A stretch of DNA of 15,559 bases from Eikenella sp963548155 (GTDB taxonomy: Bacteria; Pseudomonadota; Gammaproteobacteria; Burkholderiales; Neisseriaceae): assembly GCA_963548155.1 (NCBI GenBank), contig CAUUTP010000049.1, positions 1-15,559 of the forward strand. The letters run 5' to 3'. The notes below the pieces were generated by a model that saw nothing but the letters and a program-made list of their open reading frames with translations, ran no database searches and was not told the DNA's origin. Of this stretch, positions 7,061 through 13,926 are shown one piece after another (position 1 is the first letter of the stretch; each line of letters begins with the position of its first letter). The translations under genes and the position numbers were made by a program.

Positions 7061-7094
7061 AGCGCGTAGCCCCACTTCTCCGCAAGCCCGAAAT

Positions 7095-10000
7095 ATGATC
7101 GCCCCTGTTTACATCCCCCTGCGCCAACACACCGAATTTTCCATCACCGACGGCACTTTGCGCATCAAAGAGCTGGTGAAGAAAGCTGCTGCTTTCGGCC
7201 TGCCCGCGCTGGGCATCAGCGATTTGATGAATACGTTCGGCCTGGTGAAATTCTACAAAGCCTGCCGTGGCGCGGGCATCAAGCCGGTGGTGGGGGCGGA
7301 TGTGTGGGTGGCGAATCCGGACAATCCGGAGCAGCCCTTCCGCGCCATGCTCTTGGTGCGCAACGAAGCGGGCTACCGCCGCCTGTGCGAGCTGCTTACC
7401 CGCGCTTATGTGGGCACGGATCGCAACGTTGCTCATGCCGAGCTGGAGCCGCAATGGCTGGCCGAAGGCGGCAACGAAGGGCTGATTTGCCTTTCCGGCG
7501 CGCATTTGGGCGAAGTAGGCCGCCAGCTGATGAACGGCCATGACAGTGCCGCCCGCGCCGCCGCGCAGAAATACGCGCAATGGTTTCCCGATGCTTTTTA
7601 TTTGGAACTGCAAAGGCTACCTGAAAAACCGGAATGGGAAACTTCGGTTTCAGGTAGCCTCAAATTGGCGGCAGAGCTGGGCTTGCCCGTGGTGGCCACC
7701 CATCCGGCACAGTTTTTAAACCCCAACGATTTCAAGGCGCATGATGCGCGGGTGTGTATTGCCGGCGGCTGGGTGCTGGCGGACAAACGCCGCCCGCGCG
7801 AGTTTGTGGCCGGCCAGTATTTTGCTTCGCCGGAAGAGGTGGCCGCCCGTTTTGCCGATTTGCCGGAGGCGCTGCAAAACACGGTGGAAATCGCCAAACG
7901 CTGCAACCTCACGCTTACGCTGGGCAAAAACTTCCTGCCGCAGTTTCCCACGCCCGACGGCATGAGCTTGGACGACTACCTCGCCCACCTGTCCAACCAA
8001 GGCCTGCGCGAACGGCTGGCCGCGCTCTATCCGGATGAGGCGGAGCGCGAACAAAAGCTGCCGGAATACCAGGCGCGGCTGGATTTCGAGCTGGGCACCA
8101 TCGTGCAGATGGGCTTCCCGGGTTACTTCCTGATTGTGGCCGACTTCATCAACTGGGCGAAAAACAACGGCTGCCCGGTGGGGCCGGGGCGCGGCTCGGG
8201 TGCGGGCTCGCTGGTGGCTTATTCTTTAAAAATTACCGATTTAGACCCTCTGCGCTATGCGCTGCTGTTTGAGCGTTTCCTCAATCCCGAGCGCGTGTCG
8301 ATGCCCGACTTCGATATCGACTTCTGCCAAAACAACCGCGGCCGCGTGATTGAATATGTGCGCCGAAAATACGGCTTCGAGGCGGTGAGCCAGATTGTTA
8401 CCTTCGGCACCTTGTCGTCTAAAGCCGTGATCCGCGACGTGGGGCGCGTGCTGGAGCTGCCGTTTGGCGTGTGCGACCGGCTCTCCAAGCTGATTCCGCT
8501 GGAGGCCAACAAACCGCTGAGCCTGGAAAAGGCGATGGAGGCCGAGCCGGAAATCGCCAAGGTATTGGAAGAGGAAGAGGCCGAAGAGCTGATGGAGCTG
8601 GCCAAAAAGCTGGAAGACCTCACGCGCGGCCTCGGCATGCACGCCGGCGGCGTGTTGATTGCGCCGGGCAAGATTTCCGATTTCTGCCCGGTGTATCAGG
8701 CCGACGAATCCGCCTCGCCCGTTTCCATGTATGACAAAGGCGACGTGGAAGACATCGGGCTGGTGAAGTTCGACTTCCTCGGCCTGCGCAACCTCACCAT
8801 CATCGAAATGGCGCAGGAATTCATTGCGCAAACCACCGGCGAGCGCATCGATGTGAACCACATCGACCTCACCGACCAGCAAGCCTACGAAGTGTTCCGC
8901 AAGGCCAACACCACGGCGGTGTTCCAGTTTGAATCCACCGGCATGAAAAAGATGCTGGCGCAGGCCAACACCACCAAGCTGGAAGAAATCATCGCCTTTG
9001 TATCGCTCTACCGCCCCGGCCCGATGGATCTGATTCCGGATTTCATCGCCCGCATGAAAGGCGCGCGTTTTGAATATATGCACCCGCTGCTCGAGTCCGT
9101 GTTGCAACCCACCTACGGCATCATGGTGTATCAGGAGCAGGTGATGCAGGCCGCGCAGGTAATCGGCGGCTATTCGCTCGGCGGGGCAGACTTATTGCGC
9201 CGCGCCATGGGCAAGAAAAAGCCCGAAGAAATGGCGAAACACCGCGAAATCTTTGCCGAAGGCGCGGCCAAGCAGGGCATTGCCCGCGAAAAAGCCGATG
9301 AAATCTTCGACTACATGGAAAAATTCGCCGGCTACGGCTTCAATAAATCCCATGCCGCCGCCTACGCCTTGGTGGCCTACCAAACCGCCTGGCTCAAAGC
9401 CCACTATCCGGCCGAATTCATGGCCGCCACCATGTCGAGCGAGTTGGACAATACCGACCAGCTCAAGCTGTTCTACGACGATGCCCGCGATAACGGCATC
9501 CGCTTCCTGCCGCCCGATGTCAACCATTCCGGCTACCACTTCCAGCCCGATGCCCAACACCGCATCCGCTACGCCCTGGGCGCGATTAAGGGCACCGGCG
9601 AAGCCGCGGTGGAAGCCATTGTGGCCACGCGCGAAGAAGGCGGCGCGTTTAAGAGCCTGTTCGACTTCTGCGAGCGCGTGAGCCGCCAGCACATCAACCG
9701 CCGCACCATCGAAGCCATGGTGCGCGGCGGTGCATTCGACAGCATCGAACCCAACCGTGCCCGCCTGCTTGCCAATATCGACCTGGCCATGAGCAATGCC
9801 GAGCAGCAGGAAGAAAATGCCAACCAAGGCGGCCTGTTCGATATGGTGGAAGACGCGATTGCCCCCTTGGAGATGATCGACGTGCCCGCTTGGGGCGAAG
9901 CCGAGCTTCTGGCCGAAGAAAAACAGGCCATCGGCTTTTATTTCTCCGGCCACCCATTCGGCCCGGCCGAAAAAGAAGTGCGCCAATTTGCCCCCACCCG

Positions 10001-10526
10001 CCTCTCCCAGCTCAAGCCCAACGACAACGTGCGCGTGGCCGGCTTTGCCACCGCCATCCGCAGCATGGTGGGCAAGCGCGGCAAAATCGCCTTCATCACG
10101 CTGGAAGACACCGGCGGCAAAGCCGAAGTGATGGTTAGCGGCGAAACGCTCGAACAGCTCGGCCGCGACACCCTGCGCGCCGACCAAGTGCTAATTGCCG
10201 AATGCCGCATCAGCCGCGACGACTATGGCGGCGAAGACGGCCTGCGCATCATCGCCAACCGCGTTTACACCCTGCAGGAAGCCCGCAGCCACTACGCCCG
10301 CGCCCTCACCCTGCACCTCGCCCCCCACCACAACATTCCCCGCCTGGCCGAACTGTTGCAGCGAAGCGGCGAAGGCAAACGTGTCCCCCTGCGCCTGCAC
10401 TACGTCAACGATAAAGCCAGCGGCGAGCTGATCCCCGACAGCCGCTGGCAGCCCTGCCTCAGCACCGAGCTCTTGGAAGAACTGGTGTCGCTCTTGGGCG
10501 AGCGGCAGGTGGGAGTGAATTGGTAG
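7095..10526 (+). CDS. dnaE: DNA polymerase III alpha subunit
   Basis: This is the replicative polymerase of the Pol III holoenzyme. The ATG at 7095 gives 1143 residues (MIAPVYIPLRQHTEFS), the usual bacterial DnaE length; the frame runs open another 40 codons upstream through a DUS. The N-terminal PHP domain shows LRQHTEFSITDG and GIKPVVGADV. The polymerase core has GPGRGSGAGSLVAYSL and the catalytic aspartates in MPDFDIDF (Asp405 and Asp407) plus Asp560 in VKFDFLGL, equivalent to E. coli D401, D403 and D555. The region around AGYGFNKSHAAAYA is typical. The OB-fold (about 977-1010) follows the helix-hairpin-helix part. Two inverted eikDUS lie inside the coding sequence near residues 174-189. 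It stands alone and is followed by a DUS terminator. Confidence 0.98.
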   Translation: MIAPVYIPLRQHTEFSITDGTLRIKELVKKAAAFGLPALGISDLMNTFGLVKFYKACRGAGIKPVVGADVWVANPDNPEQPFRAMLLVRNEAGYRRLCELLTRAYVGTDRNVAHAELEPQWLAEGGNEGLICLSGAHLGEVGRQLMNGHDSAARAAAQKYAQWFPDAFYLELQRLPEKPEWETSVSGSLKLAAELGLPVVATHPAQFLNPNDFKAHDARVCIAGGWVLADKRRPREFVAGQYFASPEEVAARFADLPEALQNTVEIAKRCNLTLTLGKNFLPQFPTPDGMSLDDYLAHLSNQGLRERLAALYPDEAEREQKLPEYQARLDFELGTIVQMGFPGYFLIVADFINWAKNNGCPVGPGRGSGAGSLVAYSLKITDLDPLRYALLFERFLNPERVSMPDFDIDFCQNNRGRVIEYVRRKYGFEAVSQIVTFGTLSSKAVIRDVGRVLELPFGVCDRLSKLIPLEANKPLSLEKAMEAEPEIAKVLEEEEAEELMELAKKLEDLTRGLGMHAGGVLIAPGKISDFCPVYQADESASPVSMYDKGDVEDIGLVKFDFLGLRNLTIIEMAQEFIAQTTGERIDVNHIDLTDQQAYEVFRKANTTAVFQFESTGMKKMLAQANTTKLEEIIAFVSLYRPGPMDLIPDFIARMKGARFEYMHPLLESVLQPTYGIMVYQEQVMQAAQVIGGYSLGGADLLRRAMGKKKPEEMAKHREIFAEGAAKQGIAREKADEIFDYMEKFAGYGFNKSHAAAYALVAYQTAWLKAHYPAEFMAATMSSELDNTDQLKLFYDDARDNGIRFLPPDVNHSGYHFQPDAQHRIRYALGAIKGTGEAAVEAIVATREEGGAFKSLFDFCERVSRQHINRRTIEAMVRGGAFDSIEPNRARLLANIDLAMSNAEQQEENANQGGLFDMVEDAIAPLEMIDVPAWGEAELLAEEKQAIGFYFSGHPFGPAEKEVRQFAPTRLSQLKPNDNVRVAGFATAIRSMVGKRGKIAFITLEDTGGKAEVMVSGETLEQLGRDTLRADQVLIAECRISRDDYGGEDGLRIIANRVYTLQEARSHYARALTLHLAPHHNIPRLAELLQRSGEGKRVPLRLHYVNDKASGELIPDSRWQPCLSTELLEELVSLLGERQVGVNW
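7614..7660. repeat. Inverted eikDUS pair inside dnaE
   Basis: Exact AGGCTACCTGAA (7614-7625) and its inverted copy (7649-7660) flank 23 bases, all in frame. The left copy is read as RLPEK and the right as VSGSL. Together they can form a 12-13-bp hairpin in the mRNA near codons 174-189, in the segment after FYLELQ and before LPVVATHP of the PHP domain. Confidence 0.95.
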
Positions 10527-10527
10527 C

Positions 10528-10583
10528 GGCTACCTGAAAAGGACGGCCGGAGAGATTTCAGGTAGCCTTTGGGGCTACCTGAA
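10528..10583 (+). terminator. dnaE terminator with extra DUS
   Basis: GGCTACCTGAAA (10528-10539) pairs with TTTCAGGTAGCC (10556-10567), followed by TTT. The first arm begins right after the TAG stop. A third copy (10572-10583, first base G) could pair alternatively with the middle one in a very tight loop. Confidence 0.7.
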
Positions 10584-10670
10584 AATGTATCGGTTTGGTA
10601 GGGTGGTGTGGCCGCAGGCGGAGCCCAACACGCAGCTGTGATTGGCAAATAATCCACGATGGTTTGGAAA

Positions 10671-10705
10671 ACTTTCAGGTAGCCTACTCAAGGCTACCTG
10701 AAAGT
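10671..10705. repeat. Tight head-to-head DUS hairpin
   Basis: ACTTTCAGGTAGCCT (10671-10685) and AGGCTACCTGAAAGT (10691-10705) are perfect 15-base arms with a five-base loop. The DUS 5' ends face each other, the reverse of the usual terminator arrangement, and no T-run follows. Confidence 0.9.
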
Positions 10706-10765
10706 CATTTTGTCAGTGCCAATAGCAATAGATCAGGCATGGATGCCCGGTATGCTGAAGACAGC

Positions 10766-10817
10766 AGGCTACCTGAAAGCTTTCTGCAACAGAGCAGGAG
10801 GGGTTTTCAGGTAGCCT
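10766..10817. repeat. Inverted eikDUS pair, long loop
   Basis: Exact copies at 10766-10777 (plus) and 10806-10817 (minus) with 28 bases between. It may be a weak terminator for holA coming from the right, though about 100 bases separate it from the holA stop. Confidence 0.85.
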
Positions 10818-10919
10818 GTAGTGATTTAGACGGTAATAAATATTGATGAGGATAGGCACGCTCGATCGCTATATTGGGCAGGCGAGCTGCCAGCATGCCT
10901 GTGTGGCATCGAGACTAAA

Positions 10920-11927
10920 TTAGCCGGCCAAACTCACCAGCAGCTGCCGGATGGCGGGCCAGGCTTCGCCGGTTTCTGCGCCTTTGATGATACGGTCGAT
11001 GCGGGCGCATTCTTGCAGGGCAGCGATGAGGCGCGGTGTAGCGATGCGGCGCACGGCCAGGGGGGCGAGCTGTTGTTTGCTGCCCCACAGGCGCAGGCTG
11101 TTGCGCACTTGGGCGACGGTTTGCCCTTGTTTGAGCGCGGCGGTGAGGTGGATGAGGGTGCGGATATCGTCGGCCAGCATCCACAGCAGCATCACGGGCT
11201 CTTCGCCGTCGGCTTCTAGGCCTTCGAGCAGGCGCACCACGCGGGCGGGCTCGCCGCTCATCCAGGCGGCAGCGAGCTGGAATACATCGAAGCGGGCTAC
11301 GTCGGCCACGGCGGCTTCGGTTTCGGCAATGCCCAATTCGTGACCGGCGGGATGGAGCAGGGCGAGTTTGTCGATTTCCTGCTTGGCGGCCAATAGGTTG
11401 CCTTCCACGCGCTCGGCAAACAGGGCCAGTGCTTCGTTGCCGATGGATAAATGATGCTGCGCGAGGCGGCCGCGTATCCAGCCGGGCAGGGCTTGGGCAT
11501 CAACGGCTTTGGCTTCGACCACGGTGCCGCTGCGGCTGAGGGCGGCAAACCATTTGGCCTGGGTTTGGGCGCGCTCGAGTTTGGGCAGGAGGATGACGGT
11601 TACGGTGTCGGGCGGGAGGTTGGCGGCCAGTTGTTCGAGGGCTTCGCCGCCGGTTTTGCCGGGCTTGCCGCCGGGCAGGTGGATTTCGAGCAGTTTGAGT
11701 TCGGCAAACAGGCCGATGCTGTTGGCGGAGGCGAGAAGGTCTTGCCAGTCGGCAGCGGTGTCGGGGGTGTGGGTTTCGCGGTTCAGGTAGCCTTGCTCTT
11801 TGGCGGCGGCGCGGATGGCGTCTAAGGCTTCTATCCGCAGCAGGGTTTCTTCGCCATGCAGCACATACAGCGCTTGCAGGGGCTGTTTGAGCTGCGGCAG
11901 CAGGCGTTCGGTGCTGATGGCGGCCAT
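10920..11927 (-). CDS. holA: DNA polymerase III delta subunit
   Basis: Delta is the clamp-loader subunit that opens the beta sliding clamp. The 335 residues match HolA (about 330-345). The start MAAISTERLLPQLKQPLQAL and the following YVLHGEETLLRIEALDAI are typical: the delta N-domain keeps an AAA+-like fold, and the GEE..L motif marks the clamp-binding region. RVEGNLLAAKQEIDKLALL (about 168-186) is the best conserved family block. The ATG (11927-11925) overlaps the lptE TAA by one base (TAATG), so the two are likely translationally coupled, as lptE-holA are in many proteobacteria. An eikDUS is contained at 11782-11793 (read as GYLN). Confidence 0.94.
   Translation of the reverse strand: MAAISTERLLPQLKQPLQALYVLHGEETLLRIEALDAIRAAAKEQGYLNRETHTPDTAADWQDLLASANSIGLFAELKLLEIHLPGGKPGKTGGEALEQLAANLPPDTVTVILLPKLERAQTQAKWFAALSRSGTVVEAKAVDAQALPGWIRGRLAQHHLSIGNEALALFAERVEGNLLAAKQEIDKLALLHPAGHELGIAETEAAVADVARFDVFQLAAAWMSGEPARVVRLLEGLEADGEEPVMLLWMLADDIRTLIHLTAALKQGQTVAQVRNSLRLWGSKQQLAPLAVRRIATPRLIAALQECARIDRIIKGAETGEAWPAIRQLLVSLAG
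11782..11793 (-). repeat. eikDUS inside holA
   Basis: The exact inverted 12-mer is read in holA as QGYLNR, after AAAKE near residue 45. Confidence 0.95.
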
Positions 11928-12403
11928 TATTCGGCTTTCAGATAGCCTAGGCGGCGCACGAGCTGGCGGGCGGCATCCACGCGCATATCGGCCCAGAGTT
12001 GGGCTTCTTCTTCTTGTTTACCGAGGATTTCGCTGTCGCTGTAGTCCAGCGTGCGGTATACGGTAATCATCATCGGCTCGCCCAGGGCTTTTTCGCCGCG
12101 CCAGGCTTGGGCGGACACTTTGAGCTCCAGCTGGTATTCGGTTACGGTACCGGAGAGGTTGAGGGTTTGGATGTTTTTATTGGTTTGGATAGAGGTTACT
12201 TTGACGATGGCATCGGCAAAGGCGCTGTCGAGCTTGGCGTGGCGACGCAGCAGTTCGGTTTCGATGTTTTGCTGCAGTTCGCGCCCTTGCACGGCCCAGG
12301 TTTGATAGGGCAGGGGCGGGTTGAGCGCGGGGTCGCTGCCGGCCAGGCGGAAGCCGCAGGCGGCCAACAACAGCAAAAGGGGCAGCATCAGATATTTTTT
12401 CAT
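11927..12403 (-). CDS. lptE: LPS-assembly lipoprotein LptE
   Basis: LptE plugs and assembles the LptD barrel that inserts lipopolysaccharide into the outer leaflet of the outer membrane. The 158 residues begin with a lipoprotein signal, MKKYLMLPLLLLLAACGFRL, with lipobox LAAC and acylated Cys16. CGFRLAG is a hallmark of this family. The remainder fits the LptE fold: the QNIETELLRR helix, strands rich in T and V, and a C-terminal helix ending RQLVRRLGYLKAE. AAGGAAA lies upstream of the ATG. The 3' end contains a one-mismatch eikDUS (11937-11948). leuS, the frequent neighbour upstream in other proteobacteria, is missing here; accessory sequence lies there instead. Confidence 0.93.
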   Translation of the reverse strand: MKKYLMLPLLLLLAACGFRLAGSDPALNPPLPYQTWAVQGRELQQNIETELLRRHAKLDSAFADAIVKVTSIQTNKNIQTLNLSGTVTEYQLELKVSAQAWRGEKALGEPMMITVYRTLDYSDSEILGKQEEEAQLWADMRVDAARQLVRRLGYLKAE

Positions 12404-12448
12404 GGTGTTTCCTTGGCTTGCGCCGCAAGAGACGGCGGCTAGGGGCGT

Positions 12449-12454
12449 ATTCTA
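12449..12454 (-). promoter_or_regulatory. Possible lptE -10 box
   Basis: TAGAAT on the minus strand, 46 bases upstream of the lptE ATG. The corresponding -35 region falls in the DUS at 12473 and is a poor match. A GCCG/CGGC dyad (12421-12438) lies in the leader. Confidence 0.3.
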
Positions 12455-12472
12455 GCGGATTGTGGATGGGGG

Positions 12473-12513
12473 AGGCTACCTGAAAAGTGGCAGCATAGGC
12501 TTTCAGGTAGCCT
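12473..12513. terminator. DUS hairpin upstream of lptE
   Basis: Exact eikDUS at 12473-12484 and inverted copy at 12502-12513, with a 13-bp stem. On the minus strand it lies just downstream of the remnant ending at 12517, so it probably terminated that gene and now insulates lptE. Confidence 0.6.
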
Positions 12514-12516
12514 TTG

Positions 12517-12627
12517 TTATAGCGATACCACCACCGAACCCATAAACCGGTCTTGCAGGGGGCGCCGTTCGAATTTGGGAATCAGCAGCATGCTCAGGCA
12601 AATGAGATACACCAGGCTGTCGCCGCC
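12517..12627 (-). pseudogene. C-terminal remnant of a membrane protein
   Basis: Thirty-six codons, open on the minus strand between a stop at 12630-12628 and TAA at 12519-12517, read GDSLVYLICLSMLLIPKFER and end VVVSL. A hydrophobic helix followed by a charged tail, with a DUS terminator directly after, looks like the end of an integral membrane protein whose front is lost. I do not recognise the family. A chance open frame is possible. Confidence 0.35.
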
Positions 12628-12645
12628 TTACACTAAGAGCTAAAC

Positions 12646-12657
12646 AGGCTACCTGAA
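12646..12657 (+). repeat. Single eikDUS between remnants
   Basis: Exact AGGCTACCTGAA plus AA, downstream of the frameshifted gene at 12680-12966. Confidence 0.9.
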
Positions 12658-12679
12658 AATTCTGCAGCATACTCAGCCT

Positions 12680-12966
12680 TTAAAACCAATAGTCCTTCAT
12701 GGCTGCCAATAATTCCAGGGTGATTGCGTATCCGCAATTTTCGCCGATAACGCTGTCGATGCCGCAATAAGGGCAGCATGCCGTGTATTGCCCGTCGTCT
12801 TCCGGACAAAGTCGCTTTCTCTCAGCTCGGTGGAGCGGAAGATAGCGAGGCAGGAGAAGCAGCCGCAACGCTGGGGTAGTAGTAGATACGCTTTATTCTT
12901 GAATGAAAATTGGTGCGCGGCTATGGCAGCGGTGCCCAATACCTCATCTGTTGATAGGTTGATCAT
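12680..12966 (-). pseudogene. Frameshifted small two-CxxC (zinc-ribbon-like) protein
   Basis: Two overlapping frames make one protein. The front (ATG 12966-12964) reads MINLSTDEVLGTAA, then HQFSFKNKAYLL, and reaches CGCFSC and IFRSTELRESDF. The back, in another frame, reads PEDDGQYTACCPYCGIDSVI and ends AAMKDYWF. Joined near 12812 by one missing base, they give roughly 95 residues with two CxxC pairs (CGCFSC, CPYC). That spacing matches a family of small uncharacterised proteins I recall, with CGCFYC, CPYCGIDSVIG and a terminal HWF or YWF. The order and fit of both halves make a real broken gene likely; a sequencing error is the alternative. Function unknown; zinc binding is inference. The surroundings are DUS hairpins on both sides. 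Confidence 0.6.
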
Positions 12967-12983
12967 CTTGTTTCCAGAAGAGG

Positions 12984-13023
12984 AGGCTACCTGAAAACGG
13001 TTAGGCATTTTCAGGTAGCCTTT
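12984..13023. terminator. DUS hairpin upstream of the two-CxxC gene
   Basis: AGGCTACCTGAAAA (12984-12997) pairs with TTTTCAGGTAGCCT (13008-13021), a 14-bp stem with a ten-base loop, followed by TT on the plus strand. It lies about 20 bases upstream of the start of the frameshifted gene. Confidence 0.65.
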
Positions 13024-13144
13024 CAGGATAGTTTAAGGCTGCATCTGCAAAGTTTGCGCAGAATCGGCAGTGCCAATCCGTTTTGCCCGGCATTCATGCT
13101 GTTGGGCCTGAATATTTGGGCGGCAAACTTTATTTGCGCCCGCA

Positions 13145-13270
13145 TCAGCGCAGGCGGTTTAAGCCCAACGCATAGGTTCGCCCATTTTGCCAAGCAACCC
13201 ACCAATACAGGCGCATATTCGGATTTTCGATTTCATCGGGAAGAATAAAGGCCTCCTCTTTAATCAGCAT
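13145..13270 (-). CDS. Short open frame of 41 codons, unknown
   Basis: The reading begins MLIKEEAFILPDEIENPNMR and continues LYWWVAWQNG before TGA at 13147-13145. The acidic, aromatic composition looks more coding-like than random sequence, and the frame stays open upstream through AFARKKART-like codons to the AG-DUS region. There is no clear ribosome binding site. It may be the tail of a lost gene. I recognise no family. Confidence 0.25.
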   Translation of the reverse strand: MLIKEEAFILPDEIENPNMRLYWWVAWQNGRTYALGLNRLR

Positions 13271-13312
13271 GGTTCGGGCTTTCTTTCGGGCAAAAGGACA
13301 AATCGGGGGGCT

Positions 13313-13324
13313 TTCAGACGGCCT
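13313..13324 (-). repeat. Neisseria-type AG-DUS
   Basis: TTCAGACGGCCT, the complement of AGGCCGTCTGAA, is the AG-DUS dialect used by many Neisseria species and differs from the host 12-mer at two positions (TA versus CG/T in the middle). It follows the T-run of the terminator at 13325-13349, a placement common in Neisseria genomes. Confidence 0.92.
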
Positions 13325-13349
13325 AAAAAACCGCCCGGCGTTCGGTCGG
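13325..13349 (-). terminator. Rho-independent terminator after the PfpI-like fragment
   Basis: On the minus strand, CCGACC and GGGCGG arms (one A-G mismatch) surround a seven-base loop and are followed by six T residues (13330-13325). It lies about ten bases after the stop of the 44-codon frame. Unlike the other terminators here it is not built of DUS. Confidence 0.55.
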
Positions 13350-13359
13350 GGGTGTCTGC

Positions 13360-13494
13360 CTATTCCCCGTCTTCATTAAATATCTTGCGCGGCTGCAATA
13401 CCGTTTCGCCGGTAAATTGTTGTAAAACCGGAGTCAGCAAAGTGGATTCCCTGTCGGCAAACTGCTCCAAGAGAATAACGGCGACGGTTTTCAT
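13360..13494 (-). pseudogene. N-terminal fragment resembling DJ-1/PfpI family
   Basis: Forty-four codons: MKTVAVILLEQFADRESTLL, then TPVLQQFTGETV, ending FNEDGE and TAG. AAGGA lies 8 bases upstream of the ATG. The start matches the first strand and helix of DJ-1/PfpI proteins (class I amidotransferase-like), which typically open with MKxVxVxLLxxFADWE; here Arg replaces Trp before the Glu. Full-length members have about 190-230 residues and need a Cys elbow near residue 100, absent here. So it is a decayed gene or a truncated small protein with intact translation and termination signals. The family call is from a short match. Confidence 0.45.
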
Positions 13495-13528
13495 AGCATT
13501 TTCCTTTTTCGGTTTTTAAAATGGTTTC

Positions 13529-13567
13529 AGGCTACCTGAAACACCTTTTATCGTTTTCAGGTAGCCT
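13529..13567 (-). terminator. DUS hairpin after the SemiSWEET gene
   Basis: Exact eikDUS at 13529-13540 and inverted copy at 13556-13567, with a 13-bp stem, 36 bases after the SemiSWEET stop at 13603. The left copy is extended to TTTCAGGCTACCTGAAA, which is itself a near-palindrome (TTTCAGG/CCTGAAA). Confidence 0.65.
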
Positions 13568-13602
13568 TTATGATGACGATTACGCTACCGCGTCGGTTGT
13601 TT

Positions 13603-13869
13603 TTAAAGTGCGGTCAGAAAAGTCAAAGAACCCAATATCACGCCAACCGCATTGGGCACAATCAAAATCCAGTCTTTTTTGGGTTCTTTACTCCAACCAT
13701 ATAAAACCCAAATCAAACAGGATACTGCCGCAAACAGAGGTTGCCACGGTTGCGCCTTTTCCCCTTCCAAATTAGCGATAATTTGGGGGATATAGGCGAT
13801 GAATACAAAAATCCCGATTGCCGCGCCTATGCTTCCGATAAAAGCATTGAATTTTTTCTTGCTTATCAT
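13603..13869 (-). CDS. SemiSWEET family transporter
   Basis: SemiSWEETs are three-helix bundles in the inner membrane that dimerise to pass sugars down a gradient. The ATG at 13869-13867 has AAGGAT eight bases upstream and gives 88 residues, the family size; the frame is open 19 further codons without a ribosome site. Three hydrophobic segments are seen (about 11-31, 43-60, 67-87). The PQ motif is at 28-29 in FIAYIPQI, followed by LYG (56-58) after the second helix and by VPNAVG (71-76) in the third, where Asn73 fits the pocket asparagine of known SemiSWEETs. The substrate cannot be told from sequence. The AT-rich composition differs from dnaE and comEC, suggesting different ancestry. Confidence 0.87.
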   Translation of the reverse strand: MISKKKFNAFIGSIGAAIGIFVFIAYIPQIIANLEGEKAQPWQPLFAAVSCLIWVLYGWSKEPKKDWILIVPNAVGVILGSLTFLTAL

Positions 13870-13897
13870 AGATAAGTATCCTTTCTCAAAAATTTTT

Positions 13898-13926
13898 ATT
13901 GTACGGCCTTTAATATAGCGGAGCAA
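13898..13926 (-). promoter_or_regulatory. SemiSWEET promoter
   Basis: TTGCTC (13926-13921) and TACAAT (13903-13898) with 17 bases between on the minus strand, about 29 bases upstream of the ATG; a good sigma-70 match. The 12-base perfect palindrome AGCAATATTGCT (13922-13933) overlaps the -35 box. Confidence 0.65.

Larger units (their letters stand above)
10584..10919. other. dnaE-holA spacer with DUS cluster
   Basis: I see no credible gene. The stretch has GTAGGGTGGTGTGG and GCCCAACACGC around 10598-10632, which reminds me of short dispersed repeats in Neisseriaceae (uncertain). A tight DUS hairpin lies at 10671-10705 and a looser pair at 10766-10817. Positions 10818-10919 hold small dyads (GGCAG/CTGCC near 10878-10892) downstream of holA but no T-run. 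An 83-codon open frame here is composed largely of DUS translations (FQVA, RLPES) and is not believed. Confidence 0.6.
12967..13359. other. Accessory spacer with DUS hairpin, small open frame and Neisseria-type DUS
   Basis: It contains the eikDUS hairpin at 12984-13021, a 41-codon minus-strand frame at 13145-13270, a Neisseria-type AG-DUS at 13313-13324 and a terminator at 13325-13349. Between 13022 and 13144 open frames exist on both strands with no ribosome binding site or family resemblance. The text there (for example GGCGGCAAACTTTATTTGCG) feels like intergenic sequence I have met in Neisseria genomes, which I cannot confirm. Confidence 0.5.

Noticed and set aside
6975..7094. 40-codon N-terminal extension of dnaE
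   Set aside because: DnaE proteins begin at the PHP domain seen from 7095; the upstream part contains a DUS and a possible promoter.
9192..10187. 331-codon minus-strand frame opposite dnaE
   Set aside because: A shadow of GC-rich dnaE codon usage, with a composition bias and no recognisable domain. The same holds for 8241-9107 and for 4991-6037 opposite comEC.
10595..10846. 83-codon open frame between dnaE and holA
   Set aside because: Much of its protein is DUS translated in both directions (FQVA, RLPES), and no ribosome site is visible.
13023..13248. Opposed 60- and 64-codon frames
   Set aside because: Mutually overlapping, without ribosome sites; more likely intergenic or repeat sequence than genes.
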